Below are positions 44,209 through 52,778 of a stretch of DNA of 64,000 nt, in pieces; the first letter of the stretch is position 1, and every line of letters starts with the position of its first letter. A model generated the notes under the pieces. That model searched no databases. It was not told the DNA's origin and was given only the letters and a program-made list of their open reading frames with translations. The translations under genes and the position numbers were made by a program. Location: the NCBI RefSeq assembly GCF_024171645.1, contig NZ_JALKAC010000006.1:1-64000 (forward strand). The letters are read 5' to 3'. The stretch is from Flavobacterium sp. HSC-32F16 (lineage in GTDB: Bacteria > Bacteroidota > Bacteroidia > Flavobacteriales > Flavobacteriaceae).

Positions 44209-44471
44209 AGAAGAACATTGCAGCAGACCAAATACATAAAGAAGAAAAGTTAAACAAAGGGTTGGGGTATACAAATTAACCTGCTTGGAATATTTTCAAC
44301 ACGTAGAAATATAATTTTTACTTAAAATTAAAGAGTAAAAAACGATTTGGGATTAATACATTAATAAGTGCTTTAATGTCTAAATTACGCAATCGATTTT
44401 TTTATGTGTTAAAAATACACGAATAAAATTAAATTGTATATCTTGTAAACCCTATTAAAATATAAAGTATT
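44209..44471. other. Gap before the rhamnose isomerase gene
   Basis: AT-rich, 263 bases, no gene. Because a terminator precedes it, rhaI needs a promoter here, but I find neither a perfect -7 box (nearest is TATATCTTG near 44435) nor a CAGGA operator. Confidence 0.5.
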
Positions 44472-45746
44472 ATGATAATCGGATCAAACAATATTGAATC
44501 TCATAACGAGGGATTATTAAAAAAACACCAAAGCAAATTGGTTTTTACAGCATCAGAAATTGATAATACAGAGGCGATTATCCAAAAATTAATCGACTTT
44601 CAAATTGCCATTCCATCTTGGGCTTTAGGAACAGGAGGAACAAGATTTGGTCGTTTTGCAGGCGGAGGAGAACCGCGCTCAATCGAAGAAAAAATAGAAG
44701 ATGTTGGATTACTTCATAAATTAAACAGTGCTTCGGGAGCAATTTCACTTCATATTCCGTGGGATATTCCGCAGGATTATAAAGCAATTAAAACCCTTGC
44801 AGCACAACACAATTTAAAGTTTGATGCCATGAACTCGAATACGTTTCAGGATCAGGCAGATTCAGAACATACTTATAAATACGGGTCATTACAAAACGTA
44901 AACAAAGCAGTCCGTAAACAAGCAATTGCACACAATATTGAAGTTATTAAACACGGAATTGAACTAGGATCTGAGTCATTAACAATCTGGCTTGCTGACG
45001 GTTCTAACTTTCCGGGACAATTAAACTTTAGAAAAGCATACCAAAATACATTAGAAAGTTTAGAAGAAATCTACGATGCACTGCCTGCAGACTGGAAATT
45101 ATTTTTAGAATATAAATGTGCTGAGCCTAACTTTTATTCAACGACTGTAGCAGATTGGGGGCAGTCTTACTCGTATGTTAAAAAGTTAGGTGATAAAGCG
45201 CAGACATTAGTCGATTTAGGACATCACTTACCAAATGCCAATATCGAGCAGATTGTTTCTTTATTATTGATGGAAAACAAACTGGGCGGATTCCACTTTA
45301 ACGATTCAAAATACGGAGACGATGATTTAACTGCTGGAGCTTTAAAACCTTATCAGTTATTTTTGATTTTCAATGAATTAGTTGAAGGAATGGACGCAAG
45401 AGGAATGAACCACGCCAAAGATCTAGGCTGGATGATCGACGCATCACACAACGTCAAAGATCCGTTAGAAGATTTATTACAATCTGTTGAAGCTATTATG
45501 ATTGCTTATGCACAGGCACTTTCTGTAGACAGAAAAGCATTAGAAAAAGCACAGGAAGAAAATGACGTAGTAAAAGCACAAGAGATTCTTCAAAACGCTT
45601 TCCGTACAGATGTCCGCGCATTAGTTGCTGAGGCTCGTTTACGTTCTGGTGCCGCTTTAAATCCGGTAGAATTGTACAGAAACCTTTCTGTAAGAAAAAA
45701 TCTAATTGGAGAAAGAGGATTAAAAACATTGGCAACAGGACTATAA
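44472..45746 (+). CDS. rhaI: L-rhamnose isomerase (Pseudomonas/Streptomyces RhaI type)
   Basis: 424 residues, cytoplasmic TIM-barrel. Metal ligands are visible in order: E213 (FLEYKCAEPNF), D248 and H251 (LVDLGHHLPNAN), H275 and D278 (GGFHFNDSKYG), D323 (MIDASHNVKDP). This is the RhaI subtype and not E. coli RhaA. It converts L-rhamnose to L-rhamnulose. It stands after its own gap and before the kinase (100 bp, filled by simple repeats), so rhaI-rhaB-lutABC may form a second transcript. Confidence 0.93.
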   Translation: MIIGSNNIESHNEGLLKKHQSKLVFTASEIDNTEAIIQKLIDFQIAIPSWALGTGGTRFGRFAGGGEPRSIEEKIEDVGLLHKLNSASGAISLHIPWDIPQDYKAIKTLAAQHNLKFDAMNSNTFQDQADSEHTYKYGSLQNVNKAVRKQAIAHNIEVIKHGIELGSESLTIWLADGSNFPGQLNFRKAYQNTLESLEEIYDALPADWKLFLEYKCAEPNFYSTTVADWGQSYSYVKKLGDKAQTLVDLGHHLPNANIEQIVSLLLMENKLGGFHFNDSKYGDDDLTAGALKPYQLFLIFNELVEGMDARGMNHAKDLGWMIDASHNVKDPLEDLLQSVEAIMIAYAQALSVDRKALEKAQEENDVVKAQEILQNAFRTDVRALVAEARLRSGAALNPVELYRNLSVRKNLIGERGLKTLATGL

Positions 45747-45844
45747 TTATGAATTGTGAGTTGTGAATTATGAGTTAATAAAAAGACTGAACTAAAATCA
45801 CAATTCACAATTCACAACTCACAACTCACAATTTACAATTTAAA
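45746..45844. repeat. AATTCACAA/TTGTGAATT repeat between rhaI and rhaB
   Basis: Left half has ATTATGAATTGTGAGTTGTG words, right half ATTCACAATTCACAACTCAC words, so the whole stretch folds back on itself. The same words flank the CE12 gene at 24228-24245 and 25719-25742. Confidence 0.6.
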
Positions 45845-45846
45845 AA

Positions 45847-47208
45847 ATGAATGTAGTTGCAATTTTTGATATTGGTAAAACAAACAAAAAAGTATTCTTA
45901 TTTGATGAAAACTATAGAATTGTTTGGGAGAAATCAGTTAATCTAGATGAAACGGTCGACGAAGACGGTTTTCCCTGCGAGAATATAGAACTGCTTAAAA
46001 ACTGGATTTTTGAGCGTTTAGAAGAAATAAAAGCTTTAACCAATTACGTTTTAAAAGCGATCAATTTCAGCACTTATGGTGCTAGTTTTGTCTACATTGA
46101 TAAAGAAGGAAAAGTTTTAACTCCTCTGTATAATTATCTAAAAGATTATCCGGAGGATTTAAAAAACGATTTCTACCATAAATACAAAGGCAAAGAAACA
46201 TTTGCTGTAAAAACGGCTTCTCCGGTTTTAGGAAGCTTAAATTCAGGAATGCAGATTTACCGTTTAAAAGAAGAAAAACCAGAATTATTCGAAAAAGCAG
46301 CATATTGTTTGCACCTGCCGCAATTTTTAAGTTTTCTTTTAACCAATGAAGCTTACGCCGATATTACAAGTGTAGGCTGTCATACCAATCTTTGGAATTT
46401 CAAAAAAATGAAATACCATAAATGGTTAAAAAAAGAAAGTATTTCATCTAAAATTCCGCCGTTTTATTATGGAAAAGATGTTATAAAAACAAAAGAAGGT
46501 CTGGCAGTAGGAGCAGGACTTCACGATAGTTCATCGGCAATAATTCCGTACACCATCAACTTTACAGAACCTTTTGTTTTATTGTCAACAGGAACGTGGA
46601 GTATTTCCTTAAATCCCTTCAACAATAAAGCATTGACTTTTGAGGAATTACAGCACGATTGTTTGTGCTATTTGCAATACACAGAAAAACCTGTAAAAGC
46701 CGCCAGACTTTTTGCCGGAAACGAACATGAAGTACAAACCAAAAGATTAGCAGAACATTTTAACGTACCGCTGGATACATACAAAGAGGTTTATTTTGAT
46801 AAAAACGTCGTATCTAATTTAAGAGCTTTGAATTTTCAGATTATTTACCCTAAAAAGTATAATTTTGATATACTGAAAGAATGTCCTTTTCAAGAAAGAG
46901 ACCTTTCAACATATAAAAGCTATGAAATCGCCTATCATCAATTAATGCTTGATTTGGTAGAGCAACAAGTATTTTCAACTAATTTAGTCATTCATAACAG
47001 TCCTGTAAAGAAAATTTTTGTAGACGGAGGTTTCAGCAAAAATTCAATTTTCATGAATTTACTGGCCGAAGCCTTCCCTGATGTAGAAGTTTATGCCGCA
47101 TCGATGGCGCAGGCAAGCGCTTTGGGAGCAGCATTGGCAATCCATCAAAACTGGAATCCTAAACCAATCCAGAATGATTTGATTGATTTGAAGTTTTACA
47201 AACATTAA
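45847..47208 (+). CDS. rhaB: Rhamnulokinase-like FGGY carbohydrate kinase
   Basis: 453 residues. FGGY signatures: the phosphate 1 loop FDIGKTNKKVFLFD at the N-terminus, LLSTGTWSISLNP in the middle, and VFVDGGFSKNSIFMNLLAEAF with ASALGAALA at the end. It should phosphorylate L-rhamnulose to L-rhamnulose-1-phosphate with ATP. The sequence is divergent from E. coli RhaB but position between the isomerase and lactate genes supports the assignment. L-fuculokinase activity is the main alternative. Length is normal for the family. Confidence 0.85.
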   Translation: MNVVAIFDIGKTNKKVFLFDENYRIVWEKSVNLDETVDEDGFPCENIELLKNWIFERLEEIKALTNYVLKAINFSTYGASFVYIDKEGKVLTPLYNYLKDYPEDLKNDFYHKYKGKETFAVKTASPVLGSLNSGMQIYRLKEEKPELFEKAAYCLHLPQFLSFLLTNEAYADITSVGCHTNLWNFKKMKYHKWLKKESISSKIPPFYYGKDVIKTKEGLAVGAGLHDSSSAIIPYTINFTEPFVLLSTGTWSISLNPFNNKALTFEELQHDCLCYLQYTEKPVKAARLFAGNEHEVQTKRLAEHFNVPLDTYKEVYFDKNVVSNLRALNFQIIYPKKYNFDILKECPFQERDLSTYKSYEIAYHQLMLDLVEQQVFSTNLVIHNSPVKKIFVDGGFSKNSIFMNLLAEAFPDVEVYAASMAQASALGAALAIHQNWNPKPIQNDLIDLKFYKH

Positions 47209-47241
47209 AGTGTATGCCAGATTAATGGATTAAATTGATTT

Positions 47242-47325
47242 GTTGTTCACGCAGATTCTGCAGATTACAGCAGATTTAATTTTAGAAATTCTGCGTGTAT
47301 GTGTTCAATATGCTAAATCTGCGGG
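47242..47325. repeat. ATCTGCAGATT-type repeat before lutA
   Basis: Words GCAGATTCTGCAGATTACAG and later AAATCTGCGGGT form imperfect hairpins. The same type occurs at 34826 and 54585. Confidence 0.5.
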
Positions 47326-47341
47326 TAAAAAATAAAAAAAA

Positions 47342-48088
47342 ATGAAAATGAAAATCGGACTATTTATACCGTGTTATGTCGATCAGTTTTACCCAAAAGT
47401 GGGCATTGCGACATACGAGCTTTTACAGAAATTAGGCTGTGAAGTTCATTTTCCGATGGGACAAACCTGTTGTGGCCAGCCAATGGCAAACAGCGGTTAT
47501 GCACACTTAACAAAAGGCTGTGATGCCAATTTTATAGCCAATTTTTCGGGATTCGATTATATTGTTTGCCCTTCCGGAAGCTGCGTTCTGCATGTAAAAG
47601 ACCATTTGCACGACGAAAAAAATGAAGAAGCAGCGACAAAAATTAGAAACAGCGTTTTTGAATTAACAGAGTTTATAACTGATATTTTAAAAATTGACCA
47701 TATCGACGGAAAATTTCCTTTTAAAGTAGGAATGCATGTAAGCTGCCACGGACAACGCGGTTTAAAGCTCTCGCAGATGTCAGAATTAAATGCGCCATTT
47801 TTCTCAAAACCAGAGCAATTACTGCACAACATACAAGGACTGGATTTGGTTGCTTTAACCAGAAAAGATGAATGCTGCGGTTTTGGAGGAACATTTTGCG
47901 TAACCGAAGAAGCCATTTCTGTAAAAATGGGACAAGACCGAATTAGAGATCACGAAAGTCATAATGTCGATTACATTACAGGTGGTGATATGTCTTGTTT
48001 AATGCATTTAGACGGAATTTTGAAAAGACAAAAAAGCAGAATAAAAACCATTCATATTGCTGAAATATTAAATTCACTCGAAAACTAA
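47342..48088 (+). CDS. lutA: L-lactate utilisation protein LutA (LldE)
   Basis: 248 residues, cytoplasmic, with two CCG domains: CCGQPMANSGY (C43-C44) and CCGFGGTF (C178-C179), which bind an iron-sulfur centre of the heterodisulfide-reductase type. First subunit of the LutABC complex that oxidises L-lactate to pyruvate. An ATG at codon 3 is an alternative start. Its place behind the rhamnose enzymes makes sense because rhamnose breakdown through the aldolase-dehydrogenase fusion releases lactate. Confidence 0.92.
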   Translation: MKMKIGLFIPCYVDQFYPKVGIATYELLQKLGCEVHFPMGQTCCGQPMANSGYAHLTKGCDANFIANFSGFDYIVCPSGSCVLHVKDHLHDEKNEEAATKIRNSVFELTEFITDILKIDHIDGKFPFKVGMHVSCHGQRGLKLSQMSELNAPFFSKPEQLLHNIQGLDLVALTRKDECCGFGGTFCVTEEAISVKMGQDRIRDHESHNVDYITGGDMSCLMHLDGILKRQKSRIKTIHIAEILNSLEN

Positions 48089-48109
48089 AAATAGATGTTG
48101 AGTATAAAA

Positions 48110-48208
48110 TTTAACTGCAAAGTTCACAAAGTTTTACGCAAGGTTTGCAAACTTAATTTTGATCCTTGCGTACCTTGCGTTTTTTTCTTTGCGCACTTTG
48201 CGGTTAAA
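48110..48208. repeat. Intergenic inverted repeat, CGCAAAG family
   Basis: TTTAACTGCAAAGTTCACAA (48110-48129) folds onto CTTTGCGCACTTTGCGGTTA (48187-48206). Inner words ACGCAAGGT and CCTTGCGT also pair. Confidence 0.6.
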
Positions 48209-48253
48209 TAAACCATTATAAACATTTCAAAATTGACTTTTAAATAATTAAAA

Positions 48254-49657
48254 ATGTCATCAGAAAAAATAATACAGCACAGCGAAGCCGCAACAAAATT
48301 CAACAAAGATGTAGAGCGTGTCAACTGGCATGATGAAACACTTTGGTTTGTTCGTGCGAAACGCGATAAATCGGCGCATCAAATTGATGATTGGGAATTA
48401 TTACGTGAAACAGCTTCAAAAATTAAAGCCAATGTGCTATCTAATATTCATGATTATTTAGTTGAATTTGAAGCCAATGCTCAAAAAAATGGGATTATAG
48501 TACATTGGGCTGCTGATGCAAAAGAACACAATGAAATAGTACATTCTATCATGGCAAAGCATGATGTAAAGCAAATGGTGAAATCAAAATCGATGCTTAC
48601 AGAAGAATGCCATTTAAACGATTATTTAGCCGAAAAAGGCATAGAAGTTATCGACTCAGATTTAGGCGAATATATTGTACAGCTTCGTAAAGAACCGCCA
48701 AGTCATATTGTACTGCCTGCCATTCACCTTAAAAAAGAAGATGTAAGTGAAACTTTTCACGAACATCTAGGAACTGAAAAAGGGAATTTTAATCCGCAGT
48801 ATTTAACTGAATCGGCACGTCATAGTTTAAGAAATACCTTTTTAACTAGAAAAGCAGCTTTAACCGGAGTAAATTTTGCCGTAGCCGAAACCGGAGAATT
48901 TGTAGTGTGCACCAATGAAGGAAATGCCGATATGGGCGCACACTTAGCCGATGTTCATATCGCCTGTATGGGATTTGAAAAACTGATTCCGCAGAGAAAA
49001 CATTTAGGCGTTTTTCTGAGATTACTAGCAAGAAGCGCCACAGGACAGCCTATAACAACTTTTTCAAGTCATTTTAAGAAACCAAGAGACGGAAAAGAAC
49101 TTCATATTGTAATTGTCGACAACGGCAGAAGCAAACAATTAGGTCGTGAAGATTTCAGAAATTCCCTAAAATGTATTCGATGCGGTGCCTGTATGAATAC
49201 ATGTCCAGTTTACAGACGAAGCGGCGGACATAGTTATCACAATGCGGTTGCGGGACCAATTGGTTCTATTTTAGCGCCAAACTTAGATATGAGCAAAAAT
49301 GCCGATTTACCTTTTGCCAGTACACTTTGTGGTTCTTGCACCAATGTTTGTCCCGTAAAAATTGACATTCACGATCAATTATACAAATGGCGTCAGGTTT
49401 TGGTAAAAGACGGATATACGCCAAAAGCCAAAACAATTGCAATGAAAACGATGGCAACAGTTTTAGCTAATCCAACTATATTTAACATTGCAGGAAAATC
49501 AGGAAGATTTGTAATGAAAAATATTCCGGCAATGGTCAATAATAAAATGAATAAATGGTACGATCAGCGCGAAATGCCAGACGTTCCCGAGGAATCTTTT
49601 AGAGAATGGTACAAGAAAAATTCGAGAGAATCTAAAGCAAAAGACAATGAGCAGTAA
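48254..49657 (+). CDS. lutB: L-lactate utilisation protein LutB (LldF)
   Basis: 467 residues. An N-terminal LUD domain (about 60-290; HWAADAKEHNEIV, ETGEFVVCTNEGNADM) is followed by two 4Fe-4S motifs: CIRCGACMNTCPVY (about 305-318) and CGSCTNVCPVKID (about 358-370). Second subunit of the lactate-oxidising complex. It overlaps lutC by 11 bp, which suggests coupled translation. The 165-bp gap to lutA is filled by a hairpin repeat and no terminator. Confidence 0.93.
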   Translation: MSSEKIIQHSEAATKFNKDVERVNWHDETLWFVRAKRDKSAHQIDDWELLRETASKIKANVLSNIHDYLVEFEANAQKNGIIVHWAADAKEHNEIVHSIMAKHDVKQMVKSKSMLTEECHLNDYLAEKGIEVIDSDLGEYIVQLRKEPPSHIVLPAIHLKKEDVSETFHEHLGTEKGNFNPQYLTESARHSLRNTFLTRKAALTGVNFAVAETGEFVVCTNEGNADMGAHLADVHIACMGFEKLIPQRKHLGVFLRLLARSATGQPITTFSSHFKKPRDGKELHIVIVDNGRSKQLGREDFRNSLKCIRCGACMNTCPVYRRSGGHSYHNAVAGPIGSILAPNLDMSKNADLPFASTLCGSCTNVCPVKIDIHDQLYKWRQVLVKDGYTPKAKTIAMKTMATVLANPTIFNIAGKSGRFVMKNIPAMVNNKMNKWYDQREMPDVPEESFREWYKKNSRESKAKDNEQ

Positions 49658-50234
49658 AGCCGAAATTTTAAAAAGAATAAAACTAAATCAGCCTGATTTG
49701 GTTACGGACCTGCCGGATTTAAGTGTTTTAGGTTCCGAAGATTTTGATACACTCGAAACCTATAAAACAGTTTTAAAAGGAATTGGAGGAGATCCGGTTG
49801 AAGTATCTCATTATGAAGAAATAATTGAGTATATAAAAGCCAATTATGATCTTCAAAAAAGAATAATTACTACGCTTCCGGAGCTTTCAGAAATCGCTTC
49901 TTTGGATTGGAACAATGTCGATCCGCATTCGCTGCAAGATGTTGAATTAACAGTTGTAAAGGCACATTTTGGAGTGGCTGAAAACAGCGGACTCTGGGTA
50001 ACAGATGATATTTTAGGACAGCGAATAGCTCCTTTTATTGCGCAATATTTAGCGATAATTGTTCATAAAAATGATATTATTAGAACCATGCAGCAAGCTT
50101 ACGATAGAATAGGAAATCAGGAGTATGGTTTCGGAACTTTTATTGCAGGACCATCTAAAACCGCCGATATCGAACAATCATTGGTTTTAGGAGCCCATGG
50201 TGCAAGAGGATTGATTGTTTTTTTATTAGATTAA
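49647..50234 (+). CDS. lutC: L-lactate utilisation protein LutC (LldG)
   Basis: 195 residues made mostly of one LUD domain (VELTVVKAHFGVAENSGLWVTDD; YGFGTFIAGPSKTADIEQSLVLGAHGARG). The GPSKTADIEQ and GAHG segments are characteristic of LutC. Third subunit of the LutABC complex. Start within the end of lutB. A terminator follows 23 bp after the stop, closing the rhamnose-lactate block. Confidence 0.92.
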   Translation: MSSKAEILKRIKLNQPDLVTDLPDLSVLGSEDFDTLETYKTVLKGIGGDPVEVSHYEEIIEYIKANYDLQKRIITTLPELSEIASLDWNNVDPHSLQDVELTVVKAHFGVAENSGLWVTDDILGQRIAPFIAQYLAIIVHKNDIIRTMQQAYDRIGNQEYGFGTFIAGPSKTADIEQSLVLGAHGARGLIVFLLD

Positions 50235-50256
50235 GAAGGAAAATATCTACATAATT

Positions 50257-50285
50257 AAAAGAGGGCAGACAGCCCTCTTTTTTTG
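50257..50285 (+). terminator. Terminator after lutC
   Basis: Perfect stem AAAAGAGGGC/GCCCTCTTTT (50257-50266, 50272-50281), 5-nt loop, T tail. Confidence 0.9.
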
Positions 50286-50551
50286 TTTTAAAAATATAGG
50301 TAAAATCTCAAATGAGATTAATTGAAATATAAGTAAAAAATTATAAACAGAATTAATTACAACCTCTGGTTATATTCTATAAGCTGTCTTGTAAGAAAAA
50401 AAAGGTGATTATGCGTAATATTGCGAAATGATGTGCTGTTGCACTCATCAGTATTTTCAAAACGTATTTTTTTAAGCCTTTAGCAAATTTTTTGAAAGTC
50501 TCCCGAAGCTTTCACTAAATAGAGTCTTGTATTTTTTAATTATTTATTATT
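50286..50551. other. Gap before the small membrane protein gene
   Basis: No gene seen. A small imperfect hairpin TGATGTGCTGTTGCACTCAT lies near 50431-50452; its meaning is unclear. Confidence 0.4.
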
Positions 50552-50959
50552 ATGTTCATTTCCCTTACTCATGATCTAGTGCAGTTTAGCTACGGATCAA
50601 AAAAATGGCAGTACAGTTTTAATGAAATTGTAGAACTTGGACTGCTCAAAAAAAAGAGAACCTACCTCTTAGAAAATGGAGCCTTTATTGCAGTTACCGT
50701 TTTGGCGTATTACTGTATGATTTTTACCAATTTAATGGAGCTCTATTATGTAATTCCTGCATTATTGTGTTATACATTTTTAATTATTATGCGGTTTCAC
50801 AACAATACTGAATTCGATTATTTCGTTATTGTAAAAGACATCTACCGAAAAGAAACCAAAGTAAAAATAAATGCTCAGGATCGCCCAGCGATTGGTAAGC
50901 AGATCGACAGCTATCTAAATTTTGAATTTAATCGAATTTTAGAAAAAACAAAAAACTAG
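50552..50959 (+). CDS. Small membrane protein of unknown function
   Basis: 135 residues with two adjacent membrane helices (about 42-63 GAFIAVTVLAYYCMIFTNLM and 66-84 YVIPALLCYTFLIIM), hence an N-in/C-in hairpin with cytoplasmic tails. The N-terminal part (DLVQFSYGSKKWQYSFNEIVELGL) and C-terminal part (FDYFVIVKDIYRKETKVKI) look like a split PH-like or SH3-like unit, but I recognise no family. Followed 8 bp later by a tiny one-helix frame and then an XRE regulator. Confidence 0.65.
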   Translation: MFISLTHDLVQFSYGSKKWQYSFNEIVELGLLKKKRTYLLENGAFIAVTVLAYYCMIFTNLMELYYVIPALLCYTFLIIMRFHNNTEFDYFVIVKDIYRKETKVKINAQDRPAIGKQIDSYLNFEFNRILEKTKN

Positions 50960-50967
50960 ACATTGCA

Positions 50968-51063
50968 ATGAATCGAATATTGAACGACGTTTCTACATAC
51001 GATTTTGCGTTTATTATTATTGCTCTAGTATATGGTTTTATCATTGTAATTAGAAAAAAATAA
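50968..51063 (+). CDS. 31-residue single-helix membrane peptide
   Basis: A very short frame, MNRILNDVSTYDFAFIII then ALVYGFIIVIRKK. It has one hydrophobic helix of about 17 residues and a positive C-terminal end (RKK), which predicts a C-in orientation. It starts 8 bp after the preceding membrane protein gene, so the two would be on one transcript. Small proteins like this often modify or stabilise a larger membrane partner. No homologue is known to me; the composition and spacing argue for a real gene. Confidence 0.5.
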   Translation: MNRILNDVSTYDFAFIIIALVYGFIIVIRKK

Positions 51064-51194
51064 ACAATTCCAGCTTCACTTACCTACAATTTGAAGCCGT
51101 ATTTAGATTCAAAAACAAAAAGATATAGCTGCAATATCCTAAGTTTATCAGCGGCTGTTTCAGCTATACACGCCCGTCCCCTCAAATCAAACTT

Positions 51195-51584
51195 ATGGCA
51201 ACTTCAATCAAAAACAAAATCAAAAGCATTAGAGAGTTAAAAAATTATACTCAGGAATATATGGCAGATCAACTTGGTGTCACTCAGGCAGGTTATAGTA
51301 AAATTGAAAAAGGTAAAACTATATTATCCTATATTAAATTAGTAGAAATTGCAAAAATTTTAGAAGTCAGTGTAGAAGATATTATCAGTTTTGACAGCCA
51401 GAGATATTTCAACAGCTTTAATACCGTAAAAGGAAACAATAATAACGGCAGTATATTAATCAATTCAAACAATGATGAAGCTTTAAAAGAACTTTATGAA
51501 GATAAAATTAAACTTCTAGAAAAACTTCTCAATAAAACAGAAGAAGAATTAAGTCTTTATAAAAAGAAATTTGGTCACTTATAA
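51195..51584 (+). CDS. XRE-family HTH regulator with C-terminal coiled coil
   Basis: 129 residues. Residues 5-65 are a Cro/C1-type helix-turn-helix (IRELKNYTQEYMADQLGVTQ, then AGYSKIEKGKTILSYIKLVEIAKIL). A Asn-rich linker (about 75-92, KGNNNNGSILINSNN) leads to a coiled coil (about 93-127, LYEDKIKLLEKLLNKTEEEL) that should make a dimer. No effector domain. Such short regulators are common in Flavobacterium; the target is unknown, with the membrane proteins upstream as candidates. Ends at a bidirectional terminator. Confidence 0.85.
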   Translation: MATSIKNKIKSIRELKNYTQEYMADQLGVTQAGYSKIEKGKTILSYIKLVEIAKILEVSVEDIISFDSQRYFNSFNTVKGNNNNGSILINSNNDEALKELYEDKIKLLEKLLNKTEEELSLYKKKFGHL

Positions 51585-51590
51585 TAATAA

Positions 51591-51622
51591 AAAAAACGAG
51601 GTTTAAAAGCCTCGTTTTTTTT
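51591..51622. terminator. Bidirectional terminator
   Basis: AAAAAAACGAGG (51591-51602) pairs with CCTCGTTTTTTT (51611-51622). Shared by the XRE gene and the convergent YegP-like gene. Confidence 0.85.
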
Positions 51623-51640
51623 ATTCCTGAATTTTTTTAT

Positions 51641-51973
51641 TTAAACCGTCTGATCGTCAACAGCTGCATCCGGAGCATTTTTCTTCACAGATTCAATTCC
51701 GTTTTCTCTTGCCGACACACTTTCATACATTTCGCTTGAACCAATAATCTGGCCGTTACTTGCTTTTAGATTAAAATATGGTTTTCCGTTGCTGGATTCT
51801 TTTCTGTCATAACGACCGTCATCCTGCGAGTTTGTTTTTACAGATTCAATTCCGTTTGTTGCGGCCGCTTTGGTTGTGTAGCCCTCACTTGTTAAAATTG
51901 TCTGGCCGTTGCCGGCTTTCAAATTAAATTGAAATTCACCATTGGTTCTTTTAGTAATTACAAATTTTCCCAT
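51641..51973 (-). CDS. YegP/UPF0339 (DUF1508) two-repeat protein
   Basis: 110 residues made of two DUF1508 repeats: KFVITKRTNGEFQFNLKAGN with NGIESVKTNS (about 2-47), and DRKESSNGKPYFNLKASNGQ with NGIESVKKNA (about 54-101). The alpha-beta fold of YegP is dimeric and cytoplasmic. The function is not established; homologues are often induced by general stress. The tail PDAAVDDQTV is acidic and probably disordered. It is a single gene with no operon partner. Confidence 0.9.
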   Translation of the reverse strand: MGKFVITKRTNGEFQFNLKAGNGQTILTSEGYTTKAAATNGIESVKTNSQDDGRYDRKESSNGKPYFNLKASNGQIIGSSEMYESVSARENGIESVKKNAPDAAVDDQTV

Positions 51974-52105
51974 GTAGTATTATTTTAAATTAACTATAAA
52001 TATTTTGCTATTGATAAAAATACAAAACTTGATGATATAAATGATATTGTAAGAAAAAATAATCGTTTATTATTTGTTAAGCACAATCGCAGAGTAATTA
52101 ACATC

Positions 52106-52139
52106 TTGATTCTTAATGTAAGAAAATTTTGTATATTTG
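52106..52139 (+). promoter_or_regulatory. Promoter of the NlpE-like gene
   Basis: TTG at 52106-52108 and TATATTTG at 52132-52139 (full -7 match), spacing 23 bp. The transcription start near 52146 favours the ATG at 52163 over 52145. Confidence 0.55.
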
Positions 52140-52162
52140 AATGAATGATAAATTTTAGTAAG

Positions 52163-52648
52163 ATGAAAAATTTAGTTGTTTTATTAGCAATTGCAATTCA
52201 ATTAACAGCTTGCAATTCAAAGAAAAAAGAAGAAAAAGTTACAAAATCAGAAACAGATTCTACGACTGTAAACACAGAAAAAAGTATAACTGAAACATTT
52301 TTGGTTTATGAAGGATTACTGCCTTGTGCAGATTGCAGCGGTATAGCAACAGTTCTTAAAATTGATCAGGGAAACGGAACCATGGAAGGTCAAAAATTTG
52401 AATTATCAAGTATTTATAAAGGAAAATCTCCTGAGAAAGAGTTTGTTGAAAAAGGAAATTTTAATACAGAAAGAGGTTTAGAAAGCGATCCTAACGGAAC
52501 AACTTTTATCTTAAATTGGGATAAACCAGCAGACAAACAAATCTACTACGGTTATTTTAGTTCAGATACCAAAAAGATCTATATGCTGGACAGAAACAAA
52601 AAAATAATAAAATCAAAACTGAACTATTCTTTAGATCTTAAAAAATAA
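52163..52648 (+). CDS. NlpE N-terminal-type copper-resistance lipoprotein
   Basis: 161 residues from MKNLVVLL; an ATG 18 nt earlier lies at the predicted transcription start. Lipoprotein signal with lipobox QLTAC (Cys17), then a charged linker (KKKEEKVTKSETD). The domain starts YEGLLPCADCSGIATVLKID, the CADCxG motif of the NlpE N-domain, which in E. coli senses surface contact and copper stress. It lacks the C-terminal OB domain, as usual in Bacteroidetes. Outer-membrane anchored. An exceptionally long perfect hairpin follows. Confidence 0.85.
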   Translation: MKNLVVLLAIAIQLTACNSKKKEEKVTKSETDSTTVNTEKSITETFLVYEGLLPCADCSGIATVLKIDQGNGTMEGQKFELSSIYKGKSPEKEFVEKGNFNTERGLESDPNGTTFILNWDKPADKQIYYGYFSSDTKKIYMLDRNKKIIKSKLNYSLDLKK

Positions 52649-52666
52649 AACCTCGTTTTTCTATTC

Positions 52667-52722
52667 AAAATATTATAAACTTAAATCCGGTTTACTGCCT
52701 TTAAGTTTATAATATTTTTTAT
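52667..52722. terminator. Long terminator hairpin after the NlpE-like gene
   Basis: A 19-bp perfect stem (52667-52685 with 52700-52718), 14-nt loop, then T-rich sequence. It is AU-rich and longer than the other terminators of the window. Confidence 0.75.
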
Positions 52723-52778
52723 TTTTAGAGTATAAAAAGAATCATCAATGCTAAATTTTGTTGATGATCAATTATTTT

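Noticed and set aside
50431..50452. Riboswitch before the small membrane protein
   Set aside because: Only one short imperfect hairpin is visible and no known riboswitch core is recognised.
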